NCBI GenBank assembly: GCA_964504195.1
Contig: CAZDDI010000044.1
Span: 1 to 36,992 of the forward strand
Length of the DNA stretch: 36,992 nucleotides
Direction: 5' to 3'
Origin: CAZDDI01 sp964504195
Lineage (GTDB): Bacteria > Chloroflexota > Anaerolineae > B4-G1 > SLSP01
How positions within the stretch are numbered: the first letter of the stretch is position 1; each line of letters begins with the position of its first letter. Below the pieces are notes generated by a model. The model did no database searches. It was given only the letters and a program-made list of their open reading frames with translations, and was not told the DNA's origin. The position numbers and the translations under genes are program-made. Shown here one piece after another: positions 16,723 to 25,122 of this stretch.

Positions 16723-18255
16723 CTTCTTCTCTCCCAGCTCCACCGCTATTTCCTCCATCAATGCCAAAATTTGCCGCTCTTGCGCCACGATTTCCGCGAC
16801 CAGCGTTTCTGGCGCGCGATGTTCGATGTCTTCGCCGCCGTGGGGGTTCTTCACATCCAGATTGGCGGAGAGCAGGTTGCCCTCGGCGTCATACTTGAGC
16901 ACCGTTTCGATATTGACCTTCCAGGCGCGCTCGTTTTCTTCCCGCGCTCCCCACCACGCAATCAACGGTTCGAACTCGCTGAAGCGCACTGGTTGGGTCT
17001 TGGTGTAGCTCTTGCGTCCTTCGGGCAAAGGCTGCTCGTAGACCCAGAGCTCGCGGGTTGGGCCGCCCACCTCGAAGAACAAGAGATTGGTGGGGATGCT
17101 GGTATAGGGCGCGAAGACGCCATTGGGCAGCCGGACAATCGTGTGCAGGCTGAACTCCGTGAGCAATTGCTCCTTGATGCGCGCCGCGACGCCATCGGCA
17201 AAGAGCGTGCCGTTGGGGACGACGACGGCGGCCCGGCCGGGCCGGGGCGTGCGGCGCAACTTGCGCATGATAAGCTGCAAGAACAGCAACGCTGTCTCCG
17301 AAGTGCGCTTGTCTTTGGGGAAATTGTCCTGAATGCCCGTCTCCTCCTCCCCGCCAAAGGGTGGGTTGGTGAGGATCACGTCCACGCGCTGGCGCGGCCC
17401 GATGTCTTTGAGCGGCGTCGCCAGGCTGTTACCGTAAGCGATTTGCGGCGCTTCCAGGCCGTGGAGCAGCAGGTTCATCTGCGCCAACAGATAGGGCAGC
17501 GCCTTCGCCTCGCCGCCGCGCAAACTGTAGCGTTGCAGCATCTCGCGGTCTTCCACCGTCTGCACCTGTTGCCGCAAATGCTCGAAAGCTTCCACCAAAA
17601 AGCCGCCCGTGCCGCACGCGGGGTCTTCCAGCATTTCGCCCAGCCGGGGATCGGTCACGGCCACCATCAGTTGCACCACCGCGCGCGGCGTGTAGAACTC
17701 GCCCGCATCGCCCGCCGCGTCGCGCATCTCCTTGAGCATCGTCTCGTAGAGCGCGCTCAAGGTGTGCATCTCCTCGCTAGAGGCAAAGTTGATGCCATTG
17801 ACCTTGTTGATCACATCGCGCAGCAAGTAGCCGTTGCGCATCCGGTTGAAGGTCTCGCGGAAGATCGTGGCGACCACATCGGGGCGCGGATCGTCGGGCG
17901 TAGCCTGGAGGTTGCGCAGGTAGGCGAACAGTCCCGGCCCTTGGTTGCCGTCGGGCCGGGTCGCTTCGTCGTAGTTCACAAAATCCAGCAGCGCATCGCC
18001 GGTGATGCCGGATTCATCGGCGGCCCAATCGCGCCAGCGGTACGGCGCGGCGATGATGGGGCGATAAGGTTTGCCTTCCAGCGCGGCAGCCACTTCGCGG
18101 TTGCGCTCCATATCATCGAGGAACTTGAGGAACAGGATCCAGGTGAGCATGGGCAGGCGATCCACATCGCTGCTGAGGCCCTTGTCTTTGCGCATAATGT
18201 CGCGTGCAGTCTTGATGACCGAGGCGAGTTGCCGAGCGGTGGTTGGCGGCGTCAT
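16699..18255 (-). CDS. hsdM: Type I restriction-modification DNA methyltransferase HsdM
   Basis: The product is 518 residues. An N-terminal HsdM_N region (about 1-150) precedes the N6-adenine methyltransferase domain, with AGEFYTPRAVVQLMV, the S-adenosylmethionine-binding DPACGTGGFLVEAF and the catalytic N297-PPF. The C-terminus ends in a coiled region (about 478-518). With HsdS it methylates adenine at the host sites; with HsdR it forms the restriction complex. The ATG at 18255 has AAAGGA 6 bases upstream. The final codons overlap an ACACAGAGA-type repeat, so the tail may have been altered by the repeat insertion. It is separated from hsdR by 354 bases, unusually far for this operon type. 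Confidence 0.95.
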   Translation of the reverse strand: MTPPTTARQLASVIKTARDIMRKDKGLSSDVDRLPMLTWILFLKFLDDMERNREVAAALEGKPYRPIIAAPYRWRDWAADESGITGDALLDFVNYDEATRPDGNQGPGLFAYLRNLQATPDDPRPDVVATIFRETFNRMRNGYLLRDVINKVNGINFASSEEMHTLSALYETMLKEMRDAAGDAGEFYTPRAVVQLMVAVTDPRLGEMLEDPACGTGGFLVEAFEHLRQQVQTVEDREMLQRYSLRGGEAKALPYLLAQMNLLLHGLEAPQIAYGNSLATPLKDIGPRQRVDVILTNPPFGGEEETGIQDNFPKDKRTSETALLFLQLIMRKLRRTPRPGRAAVVVPNGTLFADGVAARIKEQLLTEFSLHTIVRLPNGVFAPYTSIPTNLLFFEVGGPTRELWVYEQPLPEGRKSYTKTQPVRFSEFEPLIAWWGAREENERAWKVNIETVLKYDAEGNLLSANLDVKNPHGGEDIEHRAPETLVAEIVAQERQILALMEEIAVELGEKKEHDDSQR

Positions 18256-18609
18256 AAAAGTCCTTTCATTGATGATAAGCTGTTACACAGAGTCGCACAG
18301 AGATGTCACAGAGCCACACAGAGAGTCCCAGTAGATCACGAAATACTCCAAGGGGGTCGTTAGATCCCCGTCCAGGGCTGGATCTGATGATTCAGCCTGA
18401 GCAACAGGCTCAAACTTTGTTTGTTATTGCGAGCTGCGTCTGCGCGGCGTCCGTTTGTCTCCGAATGGCGCAATCTCAACTACGAACGAGATTGCTTCGC
18501 TGCAAACGGCTCGCAATGACAGGGCTGAGTAGTTACAGGAACTCTGTGTTTCTCCGTGTAACCTTTGTGTATCTCTGTGAAATTCCCTGTGTCGCTAGTT
18601 GATAGCGTC
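18256..18609. other. hsdR-hsdM spacer filled with repeats
   Basis: This gene-free gap of 354 bases contains ACACAGAGA-type repeats at both ends (about 18284-18322 and 18540-18598) and a nested inverted-repeat element in the middle (18424-18519). A plus-strand ORF through it is repeat-derived and not credible. Confidence 0.7.
18424..18519. repeat. MITE-like nested inverted repeat
   Basis: Outer arms 18424-18434 and 18509-18519 match at 10 of 11 positions (TTATTGCGAGC against GCTCGCAATGA). Inside them 18451-18457 pairs with 18503-18509 (7 bp), and 18470-18477 pairs with 18488-18495 (8 bp, GCAATCTC/GAGATTGC). The element is about 96 bases, has no ORF and would fold into a branched hairpin. Confidence 0.75.
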
Positions 18610-20922
18610 TTATGCTGCGTATAGCAACGTCTGCAATTGTTCCAACGCCTGTTTCAGCGCTTCTGTCCCGCCGAAATGCGCGGCAATTTCGAGCAGGTTG
18701 CCGCGTTCAGAGACGGGCGGCACCTGGAGCGCCTCGGGCAGTTTGAACTGCGCCAGGCCATGCGCGGCATAACTATCTAGCAATTCTTCGAGAATCGCGC
18801 GCGCCTCAAGCCGATACTGCGCCAGGAATGCGGCTTGCTGCTGTCGGAAGCGCTTGGTGCGCTCCTGGCGGGTCAACAGCGGGCGCTGGAATGCCAGATG
18901 ACACAGCAAATCGAAGGGGTCGGCGTCGGGCTGTTGGGCTACTTTGCGCAACTGCTCCAGATCAATCCCCCGATTTGCCAGTTTCTCGACCACCTCGGCG
19001 CGCAAGACCGGTTGCGCCCAGGCCGTGCGCAGCGTATCGTAATCGGTGTAGAGCGTGCGTACCTGGTCGCCAGCATAATCCACATACCTGGTCACATTGA
19101 GCCGCCGCCCGTTGGGATCCAGCTCATACACCATCGAAGCGACCACTTCTACCGGCGTGCCATCCACATAGAACTTGTTGCGCTGCCCGCCCGCACCTTG
19201 CCGCTCCCCGCCACGCTGCTTACTGGCGCTATCTGGCGGCGGGAGTGGTTCGCCGTCGAAATCCGGGTCGGCAAAGCGGGCCATTGCGCTGCCCGTGAAA
19301 TCCAGGATGTTGAAGAAGAACTTCTCGTGGTCAGTATCCACGCGCGTGCCACGCCCGATAATTTGCTTGAATTCTGTCATCGAATTGACCGTGCGCGCCA
19401 GGACGATGTTCTTGCAAGTGGGCACGTCCACACCGGTGGTGAGCAGTTTGGAGGTCGTCGCAATCACGGGCATGGGATTTTCAGGATCCATAAAGTGATC
19501 CAGATGCGTCGCGCCTACATCTCCCTCGTGGGAGGTAATCCGCACGATATAATCGGGATGCCGTTGGGTCAAATCGGCGTTGCGTTCGTATAGCGCCAGG
19601 CGCATCCGCGCAGCGTGCTCTTGATCCACACAGAACACAATCGTCTTGGCAAACCGATTGCTCCCCTTGAGATAGGCGGTCAGGTGTTCGGCAATGGTCT
19701 CGGTGCGCTCCTTGAGCACCAGGGTGGCCTCGTAGTCTTTGGTGGTGTAGAGCTGATCCGGGATCACTTCTCCATCCCGGCTGAGTTGCCCATGTTCTGG
19801 TCGCCAGCCGTAAATGTCTACATTCGTGCGCGTATCGTGAACCCGGTAGGGCGCCAGAAAGCCGTCCTCGATGCCCTGCGCCAGACTGTAGGTATAGAGC
19901 GGATCGCCGAAGTAGGCGTAGGTATCACGGTTGTCATCTCGGAGCGGCGTCGCCGTCATGCCCACCTGGTAGGCCGGTGCAAAGTAGTCCAGAATCTCGC
20001 GCCAGTTGCTATCATCGCGCGCACTGCCCCGATGACACTCATCCACAATGATCAGATCGAAGAAATCAGGGGCGTAATCTTTGTAGAGGCCGGGGCGCTG
20101 TTCATCCGCGGCAATGGATTGGTAAAGGGCAAAGTACATCTCACGACTTTTGACCGCCTCGCCCTGAATTTTGTGCCGCGCATCATCGAAAGGCGCAAAC
20201 ATGCCGTCTTTAGGTACATCTACCAGCACACTGCGGTCAGAAAGAAAGAGGATTTTGGGCTTGCCAAAGCGCTGTTTTGTAGCGCCGCGTCCGGTAGCAT
20301 TCCACCCGGCGCTCCAGAGTTTCCAGGCAATCTGGAAGGCAATAAAAGTTTTGCCGGTACCGGTTGCCAGCGTCAACAGGATGCGCCGGTCGCCTTGAAG
20401 AATCGCCTGCACGGTGCGGTTGATGGCGATTTCTTGATAGTACCGGGGTTGTTTGTTGGGTACGGCATACAGCGGCTGAAGCAACTTGGCGGTCAGCTCG
20501 TCGTCGCTCAGCTGTTCAGCTGCCCGCCAGCGGGCAAAGAGCGCCTCCGGGGTGGGAAAAGTGGACACTTCGCGCTCAATCCCGGTGGTGAAATCGTGCT
20601 CGATGATCCGCTTGCCATTGGTGGCATACGCAAAATGCAGGCCCAAGATTTGCGCATACGCGATAGCCTGTTGTAACCCGTTTTCGGCTGGCAGCGTCTC
20701 CTCTTTGGCTTCCACTACAGCCAATTTGAAGCCACGCTGATAATAGAGGAGGTAATCGGCAAATTTGCGTTGCCCACGCACCGCCACTTCACCGTCGCCT
20801 ACCGGCAATAGTCGCCCATCAGTGAAGTATTCCTGCTCGCGCAGGTAATGCGGCGGCACTTCCCAACCTGCGGCTTGCAGCGCGGGGGTAATGTATTGAC
20901 GGCAGGTATCGGCTTCGGACAT
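18610..20922 (-). CDS. hsdR: Type I restriction endonuclease subunit HsdR (EcoEI-like)
   Basis: The product is 770 residues. The N-terminal nuclease core shows Asp56 in KFADYLLYY and Glu71-x-Lys73 in VVEAKEE. The helicase motor has Walker A LATGTGKT (Lys about 191), the D294-ECH box, SAT-like GMTATPLRDD, and a second RecA domain with ITSKLLTTGVDVP-like and QIIGRGTRVD motifs. An EcoEI_R C-terminal domain follows (about 600-765). The length fits the short EcoEI class rather than the EcoKI class. It translocates DNA with ATP and cleaves unmethylated DNA. The ATG at 20922 has GGAGG 5 bases upstream. All key motifs are intact, so the system appears functional. Confidence 0.95.
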   Translation of the reverse strand: MSEADTCRQYITPALQAAGWEVPPHYLREQEYFTDGRLLPVGDGEVAVRGQRKFADYLLYYQRGFKLAVVEAKEETLPAENGLQQAIAYAQILGLHFAYATNGKRIIEHDFTTGIEREVSTFPTPEALFARWRAAEQLSDDELTAKLLQPLYAVPNKQPRYYQEIAINRTVQAILQGDRRILLTLATGTGKTFIAFQIAWKLWSAGWNATGRGATKQRFGKPKILFLSDRSVLVDVPKDGMFAPFDDARHKIQGEAVKSREMYFALYQSIAADEQRPGLYKDYAPDFFDLIIVDECHRGSARDDSNWREILDYFAPAYQVGMTATPLRDDNRDTYAYFGDPLYTYSLAQGIEDGFLAPYRVHDTRTNVDIYGWRPEHGQLSRDGEVIPDQLYTTKDYEATLVLKERTETIAEHLTAYLKGSNRFAKTIVFCVDQEHAARMRLALYERNADLTQRHPDYIVRITSHEGDVGATHLDHFMDPENPMPVIATTSKLLTTGVDVPTCKNIVLARTVNSMTEFKQIIGRGTRVDTDHEKFFFNILDFTGSAMARFADPDFDGEPLPPPDSASKQRGGERQGAGGQRNKFYVDGTPVEVVASMVYELDPNGRRLNVTRYVDYAGDQVRTLYTDYDTLRTAWAQPVLRAEVVEKLANRGIDLEQLRKVAQQPDADPFDLLCHLAFQRPLLTRQERTKRFRQQQAAFLAQYRLEARAILEELLDSYAAHGLAQFKLPEALQVPPVSERGNLLEIAAHFGGTEALKQALEQLQTLLYAA

Positions 20923-20952
20923 AGCGCCTCCGGGAGGGTAACGACTACCTTT

Positions 20953-20980
20953 AGTGTATCCAATTTTGCGAAATGGGCAA
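20953..20980 (-). promoter_or_regulatory. Possible hsdR promoter
   Basis: TTGCCC (20980-20975, minus) and TACACT (20958-20953) are 16 bases apart, four matches to consensus in each box. The position, about 30 bases before the ATG, is sensible. Confidence 0.35.
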
Positions 20981-21125
20981 CAACGTGAAGCATTCTGGTG
21001 GTAAGTTTGAGGGGTGAAAACGCTACTTTAGCGGCACGGTAAATCATGTTCCAGGATAGTTCTACTGCTTGCTATCAACAGATCTTCTTCGCCGTTGGCT
21101 TTAATCCCCCGTAGGCGGCCCTTTC

Positions 21126-21153
21126 TTGACAATCCCCCTCGCCGGGCTATACT
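21126..21153 (+). promoter_or_regulatory. Strong sigma-70-like promoter of the DUF6398 gene
   Basis: A perfect TTGACA (21126-21131) is followed after 16 bases by TATACT (21148-21153). The predicted leader of about 73 bases contains a degenerate 8-base repeat (GCGTCTTT, GCGTCCTT, GCGCCCTT, GCGTTAAA, about 21173-21204) before the GGAGG at 21221. Confidence 0.65.
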
Positions 21154-21232
21154 GCCATTGGAAATATCCTGGCGTCTTTGCGTCCTTGCGCCCTTGCGTT
21201 AAAATGCTATCAAACCACAAGGAGGTGCCCCT

Positions 21233-21751
21233 ATGCCCCGCAAAAGCACGAGCGAATCCGTCCCTGCCGCGTTGCAGGAGCGTTTCGATGAGCTCGTCGC
21301 CCTCACCGATGCCTTCTGCGCCGAGCATCTCAACGACGAATACGCCCAGCTCTGCCGCCAGATGGCGGCGACCCTGGCGCGCAAGCGACCCTCGCCGCTG
21401 CTGGCAGGTAAGGTCAACACCTGGGCCGCCGCCATCGTCCACACCATCGGCAGCGTCAACTTCCTCTTCGATAAGTCCCAAACGCCCCATATCCGTGCTG
21501 ATGAACTGGCAGCTCTCTTCGGCCTGAGCAAGAGCACCGTCGGCAACAAATCCAAGCAAATCAAAGATATGCTCAACATCGGCATCTTCGATTCCAACTG
21601 GACCCTGTCCAGCAAAATGGATAGCAATCCGATGGCCTGGCTGATCACCGTCAATGGCCTCATGATGGACGCGCGCAGCCTGCCGCTTGAGATTCAAGAA
21701 GAAGCCTATCGCAAGGGCCTGATTCCCTATGTCCCTGGCGCGCGCGAGTAA
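21233..21751 (+). CDS. DUF6398 domain protein
   Basis: The product is 172 residues and matches the DUF6398 pattern over nearly its full length: LCRQMAATLARKRPSPLL, AAAIVHTIGSVNFLFDKSQ, LAALFGLSKSTVGNKSKQI and a Pro-rich end KGLIPYVPG. The segment ADELAALFGLSKSTVGNKSKQI (about 87-108) resembles a helix-turn-helix, so nucleic-acid binding is possible (inference). The family has no assigned function that I know of. The ATG at 21233 has GGAGG 7 bases upstream and a strong promoter. It lies between hsdR (divergent) and the SNF2 gene (same direction, 189 bases later). Confidence 0.8.
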   Translation: MPRKSTSESVPAALQERFDELVALTDAFCAEHLNDEYAQLCRQMAATLARKRPSPLLAGKVNTWAAAIVHTIGSVNFLFDKSQTPHIRADELAALFGLSKSTVGNKSKQIKDMLNIGIFDSNWTLSSKMDSNPMAWLITVNGLMMDARSLPLEIQEEAYRKGLIPYVPGARE

Positions 21752-21799
21752 GTAGGAAATACCTAGCGTATTAATGACTGTCTTGCAAAAAACATTTAT

Positions 21800-21925
21800 T
21801 TACCACCAAGACGCCAAGTTTGCCAAGAAAATTAACTAACAAATGAATACTTTTGATATATTTGCCAATTTTTACAAATCATCTTCATCTGACCATAAAA
21901 AACCTTGGCGCTCTTGGCGGTTTTT
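21800..21925. repeat. CGCCAAG-type degenerate repeats before the SNF2 gene
   Basis: ACCACCAAGACGCCAAGTTTGCC... at about 21801-21830 and its rough complement CTTGGCGCTCTTGGCGG at about 21904-21920 face each other across an A+T-rich middle. Unit spacing is about 8-9 bases. Confidence 0.6.
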
Positions 21926-21940
21926 TCAATTGAGGATTTT

Positions 21941-24900
21941 ATGACAACCCTCCCCCCCTTCGTCCTCCACGGCACATGGAGCGGCGAGGCGTTCTTCCTC
22001 TGGGCCGAGTGGGCCGAGCGCGCTCCCAAGCCGCGTGGACGCCAGCCCAAGCTGCCCTCACATCCCCATGCCGCGCCGCCCGACCTGCTCCGCGAGGCGC
22101 TGCGCGCGCTCGCGCCGGGCCAGCCCTGGGACGCGCCCGCCGCCGAGCGCGTCTTGCTGCTTCCTGCAACCGCCGCCGGGCCACTGCTCCCGCCCTGGCT
22201 CGTCCCCGATGCTGAGGAAGACCAACCCGCCCCCGACTTAACCGCGTGGAAAGTCCCCGGCCTCGCGCTTGACGTGCTGCCCACGCTCGACCTGCTCGCT
22301 GCGTTGCCGCTGGGCCGCAGCGACCGTCGCTGGGGTGCTGACCTGCGCTATTGGAGCCTCGTCGCCAAGCTGGGGCTGGAATTACTGGCCCGCCAACAGC
22401 TCCTGCCCGGCCTCACGGAGAGCGAGGGCAGCTACCGCGCCGTCTGGCTGCCCGTGCTGGATGCGCCCCAGGATCGTGCCCGCTTGCGTGCGCTGGCCGA
22501 AGCCATGCCGCCCGTGTGCCGCGCTGCGTTCCTGCCGCAAGTCACGCCTGATCCAGCGGGCCATCCCCCGCACACCCTGCTCGATGATTTCCTCAAAACG
22601 CTGGTGGATTGCGCCGCGCGCGATTGGGGTCGCCCGCACCTGGATAAACGTCGCAAGTTGCCGGAGGGGATCGCGGGCGTGTGGTGGGAGGCGCTCTGGT
22701 CAGCCTACGGTGACTTGCTCGTGCCGCCCACGCAACGCCGCGAGCTGGCGCGCTTCTACACCGCCTGGAGCGAGTGGACGGCGCAATTGCGCGGCGCGGG
22801 CGAGGCCGATTTCCGCCTGTGCTTCCGCCTGGAGCCGCCCGATCCCGAAGCCCCGACTAAGCGCGGCAAACCGCCGGAATGGGCGTTGCGCTACTTCCTC
22901 CAAGCCAATGACGATCCCAGCCTGCTCGTGCCGGTGACGCAGGTGTGGCAGGCGCGCGGCGGCGTGCTGGAATACCTCCAGTACCGCTTCGAGCAGGCGC
23001 AAGAGCGCGTGCTGGCCGGGCTGGGCCTGGCGGCGCGGCTCTTCCCGCCCATCCTCGCCAGCCTGCGCGCGGCCCGCCCCGAAGCCGCCCCGCTCACCGT
23101 AGACGAGGCCTACGCCTTCTTGCGCGAGGTCGGCCCGCTGCTGGAGGGCAGCGGGTTCGGCGTGCTGGTGCCGCCCTGGTGGACGAAATCCGGCGCGCGG
23201 CTCGGCGTGCGCGCGAAGGCGACGCTCAAGGCCGATGCCAACATCATCGGCAAAGGCATCCTCAGCTCCGAGGCGCTGGTGGCTTTCGAATGGGAGCTCG
23301 CGCTGGGCGATGAACCGCTCACCCGCGAGGAGTTCGAGCGGCTGGTGGCGCTCAAGATGCCGCTGGTGCAGGTGCGCGGGCAGTGGGTATTGTTGCAAAC
23401 GGAAGAAATCGAAGCGGCCATCGCTTTCTGGGAGAAGCAACGCCAACAGGAGCTCCCGCTAGGCGAGGCGTTGCCGCTCGCGTTGGGCGGTGCGGGGGAG
23501 GTGAGCGGACTGCCGCTGCAAGGCGTGCAGACCAGCGGCGCGCTGGCCGAGCTGCTGGCGCAGCTCCAGGCCGGGGATCAGTTGACCCCGCTCCCGCCGC
23601 CGCCGGATTTTGTGGGCGAACTGCGGCCCTATCAGCTGCGGGGGCTGGCGTGGCTGGCTTTCCTGCGCAAGTGGGGCTTTGGCGCGTGCCTGGCGGATGA
23701 TATGGGGCTGGGCAAGACGATCCAGACGCTCGCGCTGCTGCTCCACGCGCGCGCCAGCAACGGCCATCACCCGGCGCTGCTCGTGTGCCCCACCTCGGTG
23801 GTGGGCAACTGGCAACGCGAGGCGGCGCGCTTTGCGCCCGGCCTGCGCGTGCTCCTCCATCACGGCGGCGAGCGCGAGCGGGGCGAGGCGTTCATCGAGG
23901 CCGCGCAGCAACACGATCTGGTCATCACCAGCTACGGGCTGGTGCGCCGCGATGCTGAAACGCTGGCGGAAATCCCCTGGAGCGATGTGATTTTGGACGA
24001 GGCACAGAACATCAAGAATCCGCACGCCAAACAGACGCAAGCCGTGCGCGGCATCCGCACCGGCCAGCGCATTGCGCTTACCGGCACGCCGGTGGAGAAT
24101 CGCCTGTCGGAGCTGTGGTCTATCATGCAATTCCTCAACCCCGGCTATCTCGGCTCGCAAAAACGCTTCCGCGAGGATTTCGCGCTGCCCATCGAGCGCT
24201 ACGGTGATGCAGAAGCCACCGCGCAGCTCAAGAATCTGGTCAGCCCCTTCATTCTGCGCCGCGTCAAGACCGATCCCACCATCATCCAGGATTTGCCGGA
24301 GAAGTTCGAGGCGAAAGTCTACTGCCCGCTCACGCCGGAGCAGGTGACGCTGTACCAGGCGGTGGTGGAGGCGTCGCTCAAGAAGGTCGAGGAGGCCGAG
24401 GCGGAGGAGAAGCCGGACTTCTCGCGGCGCGGCGCGATATTGGCGGCGCTGCTGCGGCTCAAGCAGGTCTGCAACCACCCGGCGCAATTCCTGGGCGATG
24501 GCTCGCCGCTGCCCGACCGTTCCGGCAAGCTGGAGCGGCTCACGGAGCTGCTGGAAGAGGTGCTGGATATGGGCGAGCGGGCGCTGATTTTTACGCAGTT
24601 CTCGGAGATGGGCGGGCTGCTCCAGGGCTATCTGCAAGCGCTCTTTGGCGTGGAGACGCTGTACCTGCACGGTGGCACGCCGCAACAGCACCGCGACCGC
24701 ATGGTGGCCCGTTTTCAGGGTGCGGATGGCCCGCCGTTGTTCATCCTCTCGCTCAAGGCCGGCGGCACAGGGTTGAACCTCACCGCCGCCAACCACGTTT
24801 TCCACTTCGACCGCTGGTGGAATCCGGCGGTGGAGAATCAGGCCACAGATCGCGCCTTCCGTATCGGCCAGACCCGCGACGTGCTGGTGCATAAGTTCAT

Positions 24901-25051
24901 CTGCGGCGGCACGTTGGAGGAGCAGATTGACGCGCTCATCGAGAGCAAGCAGGCCCTCGCCGCCAGCGTCATCGGCGCGGGTGAAGATTGGCTCACGGAG
25001 CTCTCGACGGATGATCTGCGGGAATTGATTAGCTTGAAGCCGGTTACTTGA
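21941..25051 (+). CDS. SNF2-family ATPase/helicase
   Basis: The product is 1036 residues, usual for bacterial SNF2 proteins with an N-terminal SNF2-associated domain (about 1-540). The motor shows motif I ADDMGLGKTIQTLAL (Lys592), Ia CPTSVVGNWQREA, motif II LDEAQNIKN (Asp686), motif III LTGTPVENRLSELWSIMQF, then in the second lobe ALIFTQFSEM, SLKAGGTGLNLTAA, HFDRWWNPAVENQ and ATDRAFRIGQ. Such enzymes translocate on double-stranded DNA or remodel protein-DNA complexes. The ATG at 21941 has GAGG 7 bases upstream; a TTG at 21905 lies in repeat DNA. The gene is markedly G+C-rich. It is followed by a SWIM protein, a recurrent bacterial pairing. Confidence 0.93.
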   Translation: MTTLPPFVLHGTWSGEAFFLWAEWAERAPKPRGRQPKLPSHPHAAPPDLLREALRALAPGQPWDAPAAERVLLLPATAAGPLLPPWLVPDAEEDQPAPDLTAWKVPGLALDVLPTLDLLAALPLGRSDRRWGADLRYWSLVAKLGLELLARQQLLPGLTESEGSYRAVWLPVLDAPQDRARLRALAEAMPPVCRAAFLPQVTPDPAGHPPHTLLDDFLKTLVDCAARDWGRPHLDKRRKLPEGIAGVWWEALWSAYGDLLVPPTQRRELARFYTAWSEWTAQLRGAGEADFRLCFRLEPPDPEAPTKRGKPPEWALRYFLQANDDPSLLVPVTQVWQARGGVLEYLQYRFEQAQERVLAGLGLAARLFPPILASLRAARPEAAPLTVDEAYAFLREVGPLLEGSGFGVLVPPWWTKSGARLGVRAKATLKADANIIGKGILSSEALVAFEWELALGDEPLTREEFERLVALKMPLVQVRGQWVLLQTEEIEAAIAFWEKQRQQELPLGEALPLALGGAGEVSGLPLQGVQTSGALAELLAQLQAGDQLTPLPPPPDFVGELRPYQLRGLAWLAFLRKWGFGACLADDMGLGKTIQTLALLLHARASNGHHPALLVCPTSVVGNWQREAARFAPGLRVLLHHGGERERGEAFIEAAQQHDLVITSYGLVRRDAETLAEIPWSDVILDEAQNIKNPHAKQTQAVRGIRTGQRIALTGTPVENRLSELWSIMQFLNPGYLGSQKRFREDFALPIERYGDAEATAQLKNLVSPFILRRVKTDPTIIQDLPEKFEAKVYCPLTPEQVTLYQAVVEASLKKVEEAEAEEKPDFSRRGAILAALLRLKQVCNHPAQFLGDGSPLPDRSGKLERLTELLEEVLDMGERALIFTQFSEMGGLLQGYLQALFGVETLYLHGGTPQQHRDRMVARFQGADGPPLFILSLKAGGTGLNLTAANHVFHFDRWWNPAVENQATDRAFRIGQTRDVLVHKFICGGTLEEQIDALIESKQALAASVIGAGEDWLTELSTDDLRELISLKPVT

Positions 25052-25119
25052 AGCTGGTTGCTCGAAGACAATCAGTAACCAGCTTCAAGCAACTAGCAAC
25101 CAGTAACCAGCAACGAGGA
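25043..25119. repeat. Period-7 AGTAACC/AGCAACC repeats with a 20-bp hairpin
   Basis: From 25074 the sequence reads as six 7-base units (AGTAACC, AGCTTCA, AGCAACT, AGCAACC, AGTAACC, AGCAACG). Bases 25043-25062 pair with 25074-25093 at 18 of 20 positions around an 11-base loop. The hairpin spans the SNF2 stop codon and has no T-run. Confidence 0.75.
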
Positions 25120-25122
25120 CCT

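Noticed and set aside
16717..18363. 548-residue plus-strand ORF opposite hsdM
   Set aside because: It lies wholly antisense to an hsdM gene with all motifs; its composition (Arg, His, Gln, Ala) is that expected of a shadow of G+C-rich coding DNA.
18303..18602. Plus-strand ORF in the hsdR-hsdM gap
   Set aside because: It is built from ACACAGAGA repeats and the hairpin element, with no ribosome-binding site and no domain.
21905..21940. TTG start for the SNF2 gene
   Set aside because: It would add residues encoded by repeat DNA; the ATG at 21941 has GAGG at the right distance.
23459..24892. 477-residue minus-strand ORF opposite the SNF2 motor
   Set aside because: Antisense shadow of a gene with complete helicase motifs; it has no domain of its own.
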